DNA from: Fomes fomentarius
Taxonomy: Eukaryota > Basidiomycota > Agaricomycetes > Polyporales > Polyporaceae
Direction: 5' to 3'
NCBI GenBank assembly: GCA_022606135.1
Contig: JABYQN010000002.1
Coordinates: forward strand, 2,294,001 to 2,358,000
Length of the DNA stretch: 64,000 bases
Position numbers and translations under genes: made by a program. Below, in pieces: positions 48,501 through 58,945 of the stretch (position 1 is the first letter of the stretch; the number at the start of each line of letters is the position of its first letter). The notes beneath the pieces were generated by a model, which ran no database searches, was not told the DNA's origin, and worked only from the letters and a program-made list of their open reading frames with translations.

Positions 48501-48900
48501 GCTGCGCCACTCTTCATGGGACAAAGACTGGATATGCACTCACACGTCTAACCCATTGCTTTCATGAGTCTCCTTCTCCTCCACTCCGAGTGGTGTACGT
48601 GTCGGTGGTGACACTGAAGCGGGGACGGAAGCTAGAGGCGAAGCCACCTGTTGATGCGCCGAGGACGTGGGGGAGAACGTCCCGGACGTTGTCGGGCTCG
48701 GGGACGCAATGCGCGGGGCGGGGGACGCGACGCGGGGGCTTGGCGGGCCTCCGCCAGTTTCTGCAGCTTTCTTAGCCTGCCTCTTCTTCAGCTAGAGGAC
48801 AGCCAGGCGGTGAGCACTCGGAGCTTCGGGTTGCAAGCTGTGAGAGACGGACCAAGGCCTTCGCGCGGGCTGCCTTGGCGGCGCGATCGTCTTCGGACAT
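45542..48900 (-). CDS. golgin-like long coiled-coil protein
   Basis: Eight exons on the minus strand (48900-48853, 48791-48544, 48460-48175, 48094-47914, 47863-47666, 47610-47450, 47398-47207, 47152-45542) give 974 aa, every phase consistent. The N-terminus MSEDDRAAKAARAKALLKKRQ is a basic-acidic amphipathic start of the kind found on fungal golgins and GM130-like proteins. It is followed by Ser/Pro-rich repeats (RVASPAPRIASPSP). A nearly continuous coiled coil spans ~150-790. The C-terminal part is Ser/Pro-rich, with SLSMLKARIDSEVA and a poly-Pro tract, and ends CHSCQGDLVVL. Golgins tether vesicles at the Golgi; no GRIP or GRAB domain is visible, so the assignment is by architecture. The first intron has a weak GTCCGT donor. 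Confidence 0.65.
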
Positions 48901-49454
48901 ATTCTGCCGTTCACAGTTTGCGGATGTTGGCAGGAAGAGAGCAGGAAAGACGAGTGTGGTCGCAGCTTTAACTCAAGGACCAGGTGTTCCGGCGCTTGAG
49001 CTCGACACGTCTAATACACCGCAGCTTTCTCGGACATGGGATAGTGGCACACCTTTCGCTGCTAAAATCGCATTCTGGACATCAGATCGGGTCGAGAAAC
49101 AGAATGTGATAGCATAGGATATGTATTGCCGGCCAGTACGGACGAGAGACGACCACAGAAAGCGGAGAGCGGAAAAAGAGCAACATTGAAATGGAACGGA
49201 ACCGTCATGAAAGTGTATAAGACAATTATGTCACAAGATGCTTGCCACCCCTGGCCTGGTGGTAATGAGTGTACGAGGGGTGACGCGTAAAGACAGACTC
49301 TGAGGCGGCCAGTAGTAGCAGGTGGGGCAGGAGGAGAAAAGCTACCGTATGAGAGAAACAATATCGATATAGTGGATCGTGATGACCCGTGTGAGAGTAC
49401 ATAGGGTAGAGAGGGTATGATGAGCAACTCTGGGCTTCACGTAGGACAACCTCT
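48901..49454. other. intergenic region between G-beta stop and golgin-like start
   Basis: About 550 bp. It contains the G-beta 3' UTR and the golgin-like promoter. Nothing else recognised. Confidence 0.5.
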
Positions 49455-50728
49455 TCATGCCCAGACCTGAAGACACAAACGTCAGCAGCGTTACAGATAG
49501 GGACAAGACTGATTGACGTACCCTGAGAGTGCTATCCCAACTGCCCGTGCAGAGAGCCATGCCGTCCGAGCTGACGCCGAGGCAGCTGACACGGTTCTCG
49601 TGGCCTGTCAACACACCGACTCGCTCGCCCTTGAGGGTGTCCCATACGTTGCACGTCCAGTCGTCGTATCCACCAAAGAGGATGCGACCGGAGATGCTGA
49701 ACGCGACGGAGGTGATACCACACAAGATGTTGTCGTGCGTGAATGCGTTCAGCTCACGGTCAGCGCGTATGTCGAAAAGGCGGCAGGACGCGTCGTCCGA
49801 GCCGGTGGCAAAAGCATCTCCGTTAGGGAAGAAGCTATTGCTCGGTCAGCATGGTTCCGATACGCGACCCAACTTTTGACACTGACCTGACCGCGTTGAT
49901 ATCAGACTCATGACCAGTGAAGGTCTGGGTCGCCTTGCCGCTGCGGATGTCCCAAAGTTTGGCAGTCGCATCACAGGCACCAGAGACGAAGACGTTCTGG
50001 TTTGGCCCAAGAGACAAACTGATGGTTGAGGTTAGACCAGTCCTGGTGTGGTCCGACAAGCGCGCCAACTTACCTCATCACATCACCGGTATGGTCGCTG
50101 AACTCAACGACGCGAACACCGGCCTCAATATCCCACAGCATGCAGGTCATGTCTCCGGAACTGGTAACGATTTGACGATCGTTGAGGAACCGGCAGCAGC
50201 TGAGGTAGCCAGAGTGTGCGCTGAGTTCACGGGCACCCTTAACGTTGTTGCCCTCCTTCGAGTGGAGATTGTAGATGGAGCAGATGTTGTCAAGACCACC
50301 ACATGCCACGTAGTTGCCAGAGGGTGAGTATGCGCAGGTCATGACCCAACTGGAACGAAGGGGGATAGCGTGGACCTTGTTGGTGGTGTAAGCATCCCAG
50401 ACGATGAGCTTTCCGTCTTGAGATGCAGAAACAAGATGACGGCGGTCGGTAGCCCAGTGCATAGCGTAGATCTTGGCCAGGTGACCACGAAGAGCACGAC
50501 GAGGGCGCATGACGACACGGGGCAAAGCGGGGACTTCATTGGCCATGGCTCGCACTACATTGCAGCATGCACGTCAGCGATCAGAGCGAATTGAGTGAGG
50601 ATATGTCACTAACAGGAGGTATCAGCAGAGGACTCCCTCTTCGCGCGGATTTTCTCCTTTAGGCTCTCTGCCTCACGCCGCGCAGCGGCAATACGCTCCT
50701 GAATGTCTCCCTGGGGTGATTGGGACAT
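49455..50728 (-). CDS. heterotrimeric G-protein beta subunit
   Basis: Exons on the minus strand (50728-50614, 50554-50074, 50018-49887, 49834-49522, 49466-49455) give 350 aa, the usual length. The N-terminal helix ([23 protein letters not shown]) is the coiled coil that pairs with G-gamma. Seven WD40 blades follow, with [87 protein letters not shown] and a final STLRVWA. The last exon is only 12 nt (VWA plus stop). In basidiomycetes this protein acts in pheromone/receptor and nutrient signalling. Intron placement between blades is clear from frame changes. Confidence 0.95.
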
Positions 50729-53597
50729 GATTTTGAGACTGAAACGGAAACTTGGGAGGTTATTGTAAGCTCGACGGGGTGTCTGGAGCGACAGAAAGGG
50801 AAGAGACGGTGAGGGATAGGGTCACGACTGCTTAGAGAGAGAGAGACTGACCGTGCGAAGGAAGGAAGCTGGCGAAGAACAGCTTCGGCAGGGGTCAGAA
50901 GATGAGGAAAGTTTCGTGGGAAGCGACTACGTCTAGCGGAGGCTAGGGAGCTGCGAGGTGGACAATCAGGGACACCGAGGGGTCGTGGACGGGGAGGGAG
51001 GACGGGGGAGATGGCGGGGAGGAGGAGAGAGCGACAGAGCGATGGCGACGTCGACTCGCAGTGGGAGTGCTGATGGAACACGCCCTCCCCTGTCTTGGGT
51101 TTATTATCTCGGACCTCCCCATTCTTGCCCCCGGGCCCTCCCCCCGCGATCACCGAGATTCGGTCTGGCCACCTGCCGGCACTGCCGGAACTCACCGCCG
51201 CCCGTCAGCGCTTGAGCAATGGCTCCCCTTGGCACCAACCTGGCACAGTCTACTCAACGCTGCTGGTATCACTTCTTCGTGTGTACCTCGCTCAATCTAC
51301 CACCATTGACTCCCCCTTCTGCTATGACTCCTCCCTGGCCAGACCACACACACATCGTACCTGTCCGACGCCGCCCTCAACCTATAAGCAGCGAAATCTT
51401 CTTGAACACCGTAAATGTCATCAGAAGATCTCGCGTCTTCTGGGCATCGTACCTACCCCAGCTCCGCCGATCCCACATTCCTGGTTTACGCGCAGTACTC
51501 CTCGAGGTCCGTGTCTATACCAATATAATCTCTGCCTCACTGACTCACAGACTGTGGGATACATCTACAGTCTCACTCGGGGCTCTCTGCTACTGTGCGC
51601 GACGGAGACCCAAGGATCCTGGCGCAACAAGCTCCGACTCGGTTCGAGATCCCGGTGACTCCAACTGGTGATGCGCTGACGCATGCAGTCGGTCTCGGAT
51701 GCAAGCTCTCATCGTGTATGGCTCTCAAAATATTCACGCGATAGCTGACAATCGGGCGGTCGATGAGGAGCAGAATCCAGATCACTTCACCACCTCAGCT
51801 TCTATCCTGGCCATTCACTCAGTTGCGCGCACCGACGTCAGGCATTTTTCGTGTGTGTGGTCATCGTTGCGCGTACTTGAACTTGGTCCACAACCACACG
51901 ATGGAGTCCGAGGCCGGCGTGTCCGCCTTGCAACGTATCCACAAACGCACACGGTCCTAGGCGTTGCTTCAGTCGCTGTTGCCGACATGCGTTAATATCC
52001 GCCCCATCGGAGCGCGGACCAAAGTGGATGAGACGACTGTGCATTTGAGTCGTTGGTACTCGTTTGTGTCCCTCCCGCATAGATTCCGTTCCGCTTGGTT
52101 GTGGTCGGTTCGGATGTTTGGCTGATGTGCGTACCGTTGGCATCGTCGCCAAATATAATATGCTTCGTTGGGACAAACGAGTGCTCGTCCTGACACGCAC
52201 CTCGTACGCCGGGGCTGTCTTTGGAAGCCTACTATCACCCGTAGGCCTCGATCGTCAATAAGTGAGACACGGACTTCGCAGCCACGCTCTTCCTGTGGCA
52301 CGGCGGTATCGGATGACACGTCCTGTGTTGATGAAAGGTTACCTAGCCTCGAGACCGAGTTTACCTTAAATTGTGTTTTAGGACGCAATCGGTGACCTCT
52401 GACGCCGATCTCTTCCCATGTAGCACGACTATGGTCATGACGGCAACCCGCTGGTACACCGGATGCATCGATCCGACGAACCAACCACATCTTACGAGGC
52501 TGAAAGGTGCGATGCCACCCAGTGCTCTTGTTCTTTCTCACTTGCCGAATATGGTTGCCCATACGATCGATCTGTCTCGCACCCCACCTGTGTCGGGTGT
52601 GCTCGTACAGATCAGGCACACTGCCTGCGCCCACAACCAGGGGGTGACTTCATTCGTTATTTCGTCGGAAACAATGTTCAGACCTTTGAGTCTTTCACTG
52701 TGGTCTAGAACTTGATATGCTTGATCATCTGCGGTCGGTTCGAACAGAGCGCAGGTTGCCCTGCGGATTTGATGTTATCCAGATACCCCGGGTGCGGGCG
52801 TTCCGATGGTTTAATCCAAGCTCACGGCACCAGGCGCGCACCAGTCACCATCAAAAGTGCAAGTCCCTCCGCGCATTCATCGGATTGAGCGTGGTGTAGG
52901 AATGAGCATTGCATATGTAAAGGTATTTGTCACATTCCTTATTTAATCGTGTCATTGACTTTTCGGATGTCTAGTTCCGACATAGCAAATTGCGAACCAC
53001 ACACATACTTCAGATCTAACAGCCATGATCCAAGGTACGGCGAAATGTAACTCACCAGTGTCACCACGTGTAAATCACCTAGATACTGACAGGGATGTCC
53101 AGCCAGATGTTGGTCCCGTGTCGCTGGGAGCTCAACCTCTAGTGATCACCCGTCGTACCACATCCTACCCCGCCCGCGACGCGCTCCCTGACTCATGTCC
53201 CGCAGAAGATGCCCAACTCCAACTCGCGTCTCCAGTCGACTCCGTTTGACTCTTGTCAAGACCACCCCGGTGCGCAGCGGGGTGTCTTTGCATTCCAATC
53301 ACGGCCGCACATGCGCATCCGGATAGGGCGTTCGACACCGCTTGTTTCGTCGCTCTCCTTTGCTGTTCTCCCTGTACCGTGACATCATGGCTTTCTCGGC
53401 ATCCCGTTAGCGCATCGGTATCCCAAGTATAGCAGATGCACGGTTTTCATGAATGTCGCTCAGAACCACATCCAGTATATATGCTCGAGCCTGTTCAGTG
53501 TCAGAGCATCGACCTCTTCATCTCTTCTGAAAATTCGGCAGCTCGGTTTTCTCAGTCACTGTTTCAATTTCCCCCACTGTATACAGATTTACTCAAA
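50729..53597. other. 2.9-kb region before the dsRBD cluster
   Basis: The leader of the G-beta gene lies next to 50728. The rest has no named gene. A plus-strand frame near 52463-52708 has seven or more cysteines (CDATQCSCSF, CPYD, CVGCARTDQAHC) but lacks an ATG at its open end and has no known family. An overlapping minus-strand frame at 52634-51969 is open for 221 codons. Neither is convincing. Confidence 0.4.
53476..53482 (+). promoter_or_regulatory. TATA-like box upstream of dsRBD copy 1
   Basis: TATATAT lies about 120 bp before the ATG at 53598. All three copies of the cluster have a TATA-like element in a similar place. Confidence 0.4.
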
Positions 53598-53965
53598 ATG
53601 GACCGTATGTGCTCAACTTATGGTCCACCGCACACATATCTTGATATCTCTTGACTCCCGATATCGCGTGCAGACTGGCGCATGCAACTCAACAACTACT
53701 GTCAGCGTAACAACCTTCAGCACTTTGTCGCTTGGTCAAATCCTGTCCAGACTGGGCCGCAAAATGCTCCGACCTGGACCATTTCCGTCTTCTGTGGGTT
53801 TTCTCTTCTCTTCCATATCGAGAATGCAGCTACTGATTGTGCAAACTCTCCAATACAGTCAACCAGGTCGAATACGGCCGTGGTTCGGCTATCAACGTTG
53901 GTGCGGCCCGTGAGATAGCCGCGGAGATGGCTTTGAGGGCTCTGTGGAGTCAACGAGGCAACTAG
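53598..53965 (+). CDS. single-dsRBD mini-protein, copy 1
   Basis: Exons 53598-53604, 53674-53793 and 53859-53965 join in phase 1 and give 77 aa. The whole protein is one double-stranded-RNA-binding domain: helix 1 (MQLNNYCQRNNL), strand 1 (FVAWSNP), strand 2 (APTWTISVFF), strand 3 (VEYGRGSA) and helix 2 (AAREIAAEMALRALW). The classical Lys-Lys-x-x-Ala-Lys of helix 2 is missing (AAREIAAE), so RNA affinity may be reduced or the domain may serve as a dimerisation or decoy partner. The first exon is only 7 nt. Exon 2 (120 nt) corresponds to exons 2 and 3 of the other two copies fused, so one intron differs. No enzyme domain is attached. Confidence 0.75.
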
Positions 53966-55244
53966 GGACGCATGGTAAGTTACATGCTTCAATAATGATT
54001 TCCACGACGCTCAAACGGTTCTCATAAGACTCTCCCTCGATATACCACCGAAAGCTCCGCTCTTACCGTAATCTCGGACCTTTGCAACCTCTGCATAATA
54101 CTCGATGCTTGTCTCATGTATCCATATCGACGCTTGGGGGATGCTCGGCGGACTGGATCTGGTGGCTTTAGGAACTCTCTTGACTTTCTGGGCCTGGGCC
54201 TGAGCTGCTCTCGCTTCTCTGTTTGTAGCCATCTCTATGTAGCCTCCAGATGCTCTCGCGCTCTACTAATGCAATCCTAGACTTTGACTCGTGTAGCTGC
54301 TTGTGCTTTCTTTGGGGCTTTGGTCTACTATGCACGGCCAGAAGCTTAGGGCTAGGACGCATCACAGAGCCGCTATAACTTCACCTCTGCGCGTTCAGCT
54401 AGGGGCGCTAATGTCCGTGCCGCGTTGCAATTTTCCGAGAGCGGGGGACGACGCGCACCTCCTACACCTTTCGAAGACTTCCTCTGGTAGCGGCTTTGAT
54501 ACGGATTAGGAGCGGTCGCCTTGCCCATCGCCCATTATAGAACACATCGGCGGGTTCTTCGTAGGACATGCGAAGACATCGAGGACGCATGTTGCCATAC
54601 CCGAGGCACGGCCCCATTGCTCGGAGAGCCTCACACGAAGGCTCACGCATCCTCCAGGTCTGGCCCCGGGATGCCACGAGATTGACAGACGGCAAACAGC
54701 CGATCGAAGCAGGCTAAATAGGCGGAGAGAGGATACGATCCCGCGAAACCTTGCGAAGTCACTTCCGTCATGTCCGACGAGGGTGAGTAACTCCGCATCA
54801 CCGTTCCATACTCGCCTTGCCGCTCCCCGCTTCAAACGGCGCTGCTCGCTGGAGTCTTCTCATCGCCTGTTCCGCCATCCCCCTTGCGCCGTCGTGTAGG
54901 GCTGCTTAGGGTCACAATGCTTCATCGGGGAATCGAATCGCCCTCTGGGTTACTCTTCCCGAGTTCGACTATGGAGTGTCAGTGGTACGTCCTCGAATGT
55001 GATCCCCTAAATCCCTCTTTGTCGTGCGATCGAGCGGCCTGTGATGCGCAAGGCCTGCAATGTTCGTCATGAAGCTGGATTCCCTTGCGCCCTAGCGTTC
55101 TCAGCTCCTCCCTCGTCACCGCAACAATGTTGCTGCAGGCGTCAGGAGGAGAGCCGGAGGCTCAAAGGCAGCAAGGCAGGGCGTATATAGCAGCTATGAG
55201 GGGGCCCTCTGGGTGTTCAGCCAGACCGTAGAACGTAGAGCAGA
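53966..55244. other. spacer between dsRBD copies 1 and 2
   Basis: It contains a 73-codon minus-strand frame (54232-54011; MATNREARAAQAQAQKVKRV...) with a basic Ala/Gln-rich start and plausible composition. No family is recognised and it may be chance. No further dsRBD remnant was found. Confidence 0.4.
55184..55189 (+). promoter_or_regulatory. TATA box of dsRBD copy 2
   Basis: TATATA followed by AG, 56 bp before the ATG at 55245. Confidence 0.5.
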
Positions 55245-55666
55245 ATGGCCAACAACAACAACGGTACGTACTGACCTACCGATCCTTCTGGGCTAAATAA
55301 CTAATCTCTTCATTCGCTCAGACGCTATCGTCCAACTCAACAACTGTACGCTGGCTCGGTCGGTTCAATGTGTCCATAGTACTCACCGAATTTTGGCAGA
55401 TCTACAGAAGAAAGACCAAGTCGACCTCCTCAGCTGGGAGGATGAGAACACTGGGCTACGCCACGCTCCCCAGTGGACCTCTTGGTGCAAGAGTATGTGA
55501 TAGGCCATACTTTCGAGTAGCAAAGCTGATTCGACTGATTTGTCTAGTCGGTGGTGAACGCATGGCCTCTGGAACTGGTCTCCAGAAGAACATTGCGAGA
55601 GATGACGCTGCGAAGAAGACGCTAGAAATTCTGGCTGAGAGAGAGGGTGGAAGTGCAGTCGAGTGA
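55245..55666 (+). CDS. single-dsRBD mini-protein, copy 2
   Basis: Exons 55245-55263, 55322-55345, 55400-55492 and 55548-55666, with all three introns in phase 1, give 84 aa. It begins MANNNN and is then entirely a dsRBD: helix 1 (AIVQLNNYLQKKDQ), strand 1 (DLLSWED), strand 2 (APQWTSWCKI), strand 3 (GERMASGTG) and helix 2 (QKNIARDDAAKKTLEILAE). Basic residues at the start of helix 2 are retained (R-D-D-A-A-K-K), so RNA binding is plausible. The internal exons of 24 and 93 nt are the same lengths as in copy 3, showing shared descent. There is no other domain and no signal peptide, so it should be a free intracellular domain. Confidence 0.85.
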
Positions 55667-57747
55667 GCATTCATGTCCCAGTCTGCGACTGGACGTAAGC
55701 CTAGAACGTCTGCTCCGTGTTTGCGTGCATCGTGTCCGTCATCGTGTATTCCGGCATTGAGTGTTTTATTCCTGCGGTCCTATCTGTTCGCCGTGCGATC
55801 CCATTCGTGTTTCACATCGCTCTGGTAGCATATTGGTTCCTGATCTCTGTGTGTAGCCTGTCTGATGTTATTTACTTGAATTTATGGGAGGAGGGAAGTT
55901 GCGGTGCCCCTATATATATGCCATAGCCATGTCCCATCACCGTCATGTCACAACAATGCCTCAAGTCCCACTAAAGAGTAGGCGTGAGGTCAACATGTCT
56001 AGGGTTAGACGTTGCGCTTGGTGCCTGAGCGCTTTCTACAGTCAGCGCGGCGCCAGGGACGGGGAAGTTGGACAGAAGCATGACACACAAAGTAAGATGA
56101 GACCCGGCTCCCGTTAAGCAGCAGTGAGTTGTTGCTGCCACACGTCTGCAACGCAGTTTCATACCGCAGAGGCCCGAGTGCGGCAACTTACGAGTCGATC
56201 AGATCCGCGCACTGTGCCGCCACCGTTGGCCACTGGCACGGGATGAATCTTCGAGATGGTTCAACCCCGCCACCAAATTCAATCAAGTGAGCACAGGTGG
56301 ACATCATTGCTGACCGGGTATTGGGTTTTGTTCATGTTCATTCACGAAACGTGCACTGCTGCTGCCACCCCTCGATCGATATCGCGATGGAGAGATACAA
56401 CATAGACCGCGCTCAGCGTGTATTGTGATCTGCTATGCTGTGCCGCGACGGCAAGTGCGCGAGGTCTCTTGCGTTCGTGGAGGAGGGACCTCATGGTGCA
56501 CGGTCTAGATGTCGTTCCATCCGTCGGAGGTCATGATATGCGGTGTGGCTCATTTCTTATTTCCCCACCTCTCCGTTCTGATTCAAACAATCATCCGCTG
56601 GCCAAAAATCAGATACGGTCATGTCATCGCCTCACACCGTGCGTCGTGGTAGCGACCCGTCTGTCATGTTACAATCGTTCCCAAGGTCTGGGCCTCTCCG
56701 CCGTCTGTGCTGGTGTACATTGCACCGGGGGGCAGGGCGTGCTGAGTATGGTCTGTGTACTAGTAGAAGTCGACTATCTTGATAACATGAGATCATGTTA
56801 TCTGTTCTTCCATAATACGGGATTCGTCCCGTTGGTAGTGATACACACGCCGACGCGGTGCGGTTTACCGGAGGTTCATGTTTCACCTCGTTTAGGCGCA
56901 CGAGTCACTGCCCTGGCGGTGCGCAGGCGCTTTGACACTGTGTTTCCAGAGTCATACAAACCCCTGAAGAGCCAGGCTTACAGCTGGTGACGTCGTGTCT
57001 TGGACAGCACGCTCCCGTCCACGCTTCGTCCGCTGGTCTCGACAGCCGTGATTCGACACTCGTTGTTTACAAAGGTCACTCAAGCGGCGTTGCGGGGCGC
57101 TTTCTCCGCTTGCTGAGTCAAAATGAACGTGCATGCCGATGATGTCGCCCAACGACTGAGGAAGTGGCGGGATTAACTCGTGGTACGCCTGCGCATCTAT
57201 TTATTTAGTTACCGGCGGTCCTTGGATTCAATTTTGTTTGCTTTGCCACCGTTAATTCTTACGATAGAACACATCAACCACTCCAACCTCTTGTGTGGAC
57301 GGATATCCAAGCACACACGACTCTCATTGACTACGCTGTGCCAAAATTCCACTGGGTGGGGTCGCCCGTCTTAGATCTATCAACTTGTTTGGACCACGAG
57401 TGTCGTCTCATACGAGCGGGGAACGGCCAGTCGGAGATCTGGCAGACTCCTCGACCGCGTGAGAGGTCCGTTCGATCTTGCCTCCGGTGCAAGTACTTGC
57501 TGACAGCATATCCGATCCCGCAAACCACAGGAGTACTAAGTTCAGCAGTATTCAGGCGGTAATTAGACGTCCGACCAACCGTAGCTCCTGGTCTCCTGGG
57601 TGTTTCAGTGTGCAGTCAACTTGAACAGACGAGCGTAAAATGGTATGTATAAAAGATGGGGTCTGCACATCCATTTCTGCACTCAGAACGGCTCACCCGC
57701 TCTCTCATTCGGTTTCATTGTACCGTTCTTCCTCGAACATTTTTGCG
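55667..57747. other. spacer between dsRBD copies 2 and 3
   Basis: About 2.1 kb. Open frames such as 56418-56990 plus are not supported by splice signals, family motifs or a CT-rich leader. Nothing recognised. Confidence 0.4.
57648..57655 (+). promoter_or_regulatory. TATA box of dsRBD copy 3
   Basis: TATAAAAG, 100 bp upstream of the ATG at 57748. It argues against an ATG at 57640 being the start. Confidence 0.5.
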
Positions 57748-58154
57748 ATGTCCTCCCGTACGTCCTCCACATAGCATCCTCCTCTGTCCTTAGTCGAACT
57801 AGCCTCTTCTCCCAGGTTTTCAGGTGGAATTGAACAACTGTGCGTCGGCTTGAACGCAGCACCCCACCCGCTCACTGAGATTCGATTGCCATATTATAGA
57901 CCTGCAAAAACAGGGACAGCTTGCTGCTCTTCACTGGAAAGCAGAACAGGTCGGTCCTCCTGGCAACAGAGAATGGAAGGCGACGTGCCTCAGTGAGTTG
58001 TATTCATCCACACTGATCCCACGGACAATTACTCATGATCCGGCTATTAGTTCACGGCGAAGAAAAGGGAGTCGGAGTTGCTCTTCAGAAGGGTGCCGCC
58101 AAAGACTTGGCGGCGAAGCAAGCCTTGGCTAACCTCGGACTCACGGTCGGATAG
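57748..58154 (+). CDS. single-dsRBD mini-protein, copy 3
   Basis: Exons 57748-57757, 57816-57839, 57900-57992 and 58051-58154, with all introns in phase 1 as in copy 2, give 76 aa. The protein is a lone dsRBD: helix 1 (VELNNYLQKQGQ), strand 1 (AALHWKAEQ), strand 2 (NREWKATCLI), strand 3 (EEKGVGVA) and helix 2 (QKGAAKDLAAKQALANLG). The A-A-K-D-L-A-A-K segment keeps the lysines used for phosphate contacts in canonical dsRBDs. The 24-nt and 93-nt exons match copy 2 exactly in length. The start was chosen because it gives a phase-1 first intron, as in the other copies, and lies 100 bp after a TATA box. Confidence 0.8.
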
Positions 58155-58444
58155 TAGCGAGCGCTCTGAATGAGGGGCAACTGTCAATCAGCAGCTTCTC
58201 CCATGTAGTTGACGAAGTAGACGTAGACCGACCCGCTTTGTTTCGTCGCATACGTTCAAGTTTAAACTACTTTGAACTGCGACTTCTTTTCTCACCTTCT
58301 AAAAGGGCGTTTAAGCGTGACCCATCCAGGAGTCTAGTTACGTAAGTGTGACGTGGTTCGTAATTGACCAGTGGAAGCTTCAGGCTTCAAGCTTTTTAAC
58401 TCCAGTCTTCGCGCTACGACAACCAAGGCCCTTGGTCAGTCCCA

Positions 58445-58838
58445 ATGTCGCGCAGATTCATGCCATTTCTTGTGGCAGGCGTCACAGGTGGATTGATATC
58501 TACCGCTCGTAGGAACACGGATCTCCGAGACTGATCTCAAACTTTTCGATTGCACTACTAGGTGTCTTGTCAGGCGTGTACATTTTCAAACCCTTGTTCG
58601 ACGCTCAAGACAGCAGTGGGTGAGCTGTGTTTCATCACATCTAATTAATATTGTTGTTCATTGACTGCTGAAACACTATCTCAACAGTAACAACGATGAC
58701 GTGCCACCGCCAATACGGTCAGCTGTAGCATCCACGGGGCGCTCCGCGACGGCAACTACGACACAGGGCGCTGACAATGCGAAGCCTACTGATGCTACAA
58801 GTGCAGACACGCCTATGCAGCATAAAACCAAACAGTAG
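58445..58838 (+). CDS. small single-pass membrane protein
   Basis: Exons 58445-58487, 58562-58619 and 58688-58838 give 83 aa. The first ~27 residues are a basic start followed by a membrane span (RRFMPFLVAGVTGVLSGVYIF). The remainder is a soluble Asn/Asp/Thr/Ala-rich tail. The layout (short N-terminal anchor, GxxxG-like GVTGVLSG, then KPLF) is reminiscent of tiny mitochondrial inner-membrane assembly proteins, but I cannot name the family. It starts 290 bp after the dsRBD cluster, and its stop is 107 bp from the convergent SAD1 stop. Confidence 0.6.
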
Positions 58839-58945
58839 TGGTATGAATGCAGTCATCATGCTGAATGCGTGTGGCAACTCAGTGCACATGCCCTCTGCGT
58901 GGCGACACTGAGCTACATAACTGCAATTATATACCTTCGAAAAGA

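Noticed and set aside
51640..51665. GGTTCGAGATCC considered as a tRNA T-arm
   Set aside because: Flanks do not form the T-stem or acceptor stem. No other tRNA was recognised in the window.
53025..53249. 75-codon frame considered as a pheromone precursor
   Set aside because: It ends SPVDSV without a CaaX box, and no receptor gene is nearby.
57640..57642. ATG at 57640 as the start of dsRBD copy 3
   Set aside because: It lies upstream of a TATAAAAG box and would make an exon of three bases. The ATG at 57748 gives the same intron phase and exon lengths as copy 2.
55667..57747. 190-codon frame at 56418-56990
   Set aside because: No family motif, no leader or splice signals, and unusual composition with many Cys/His/Val. 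Treated as chance.
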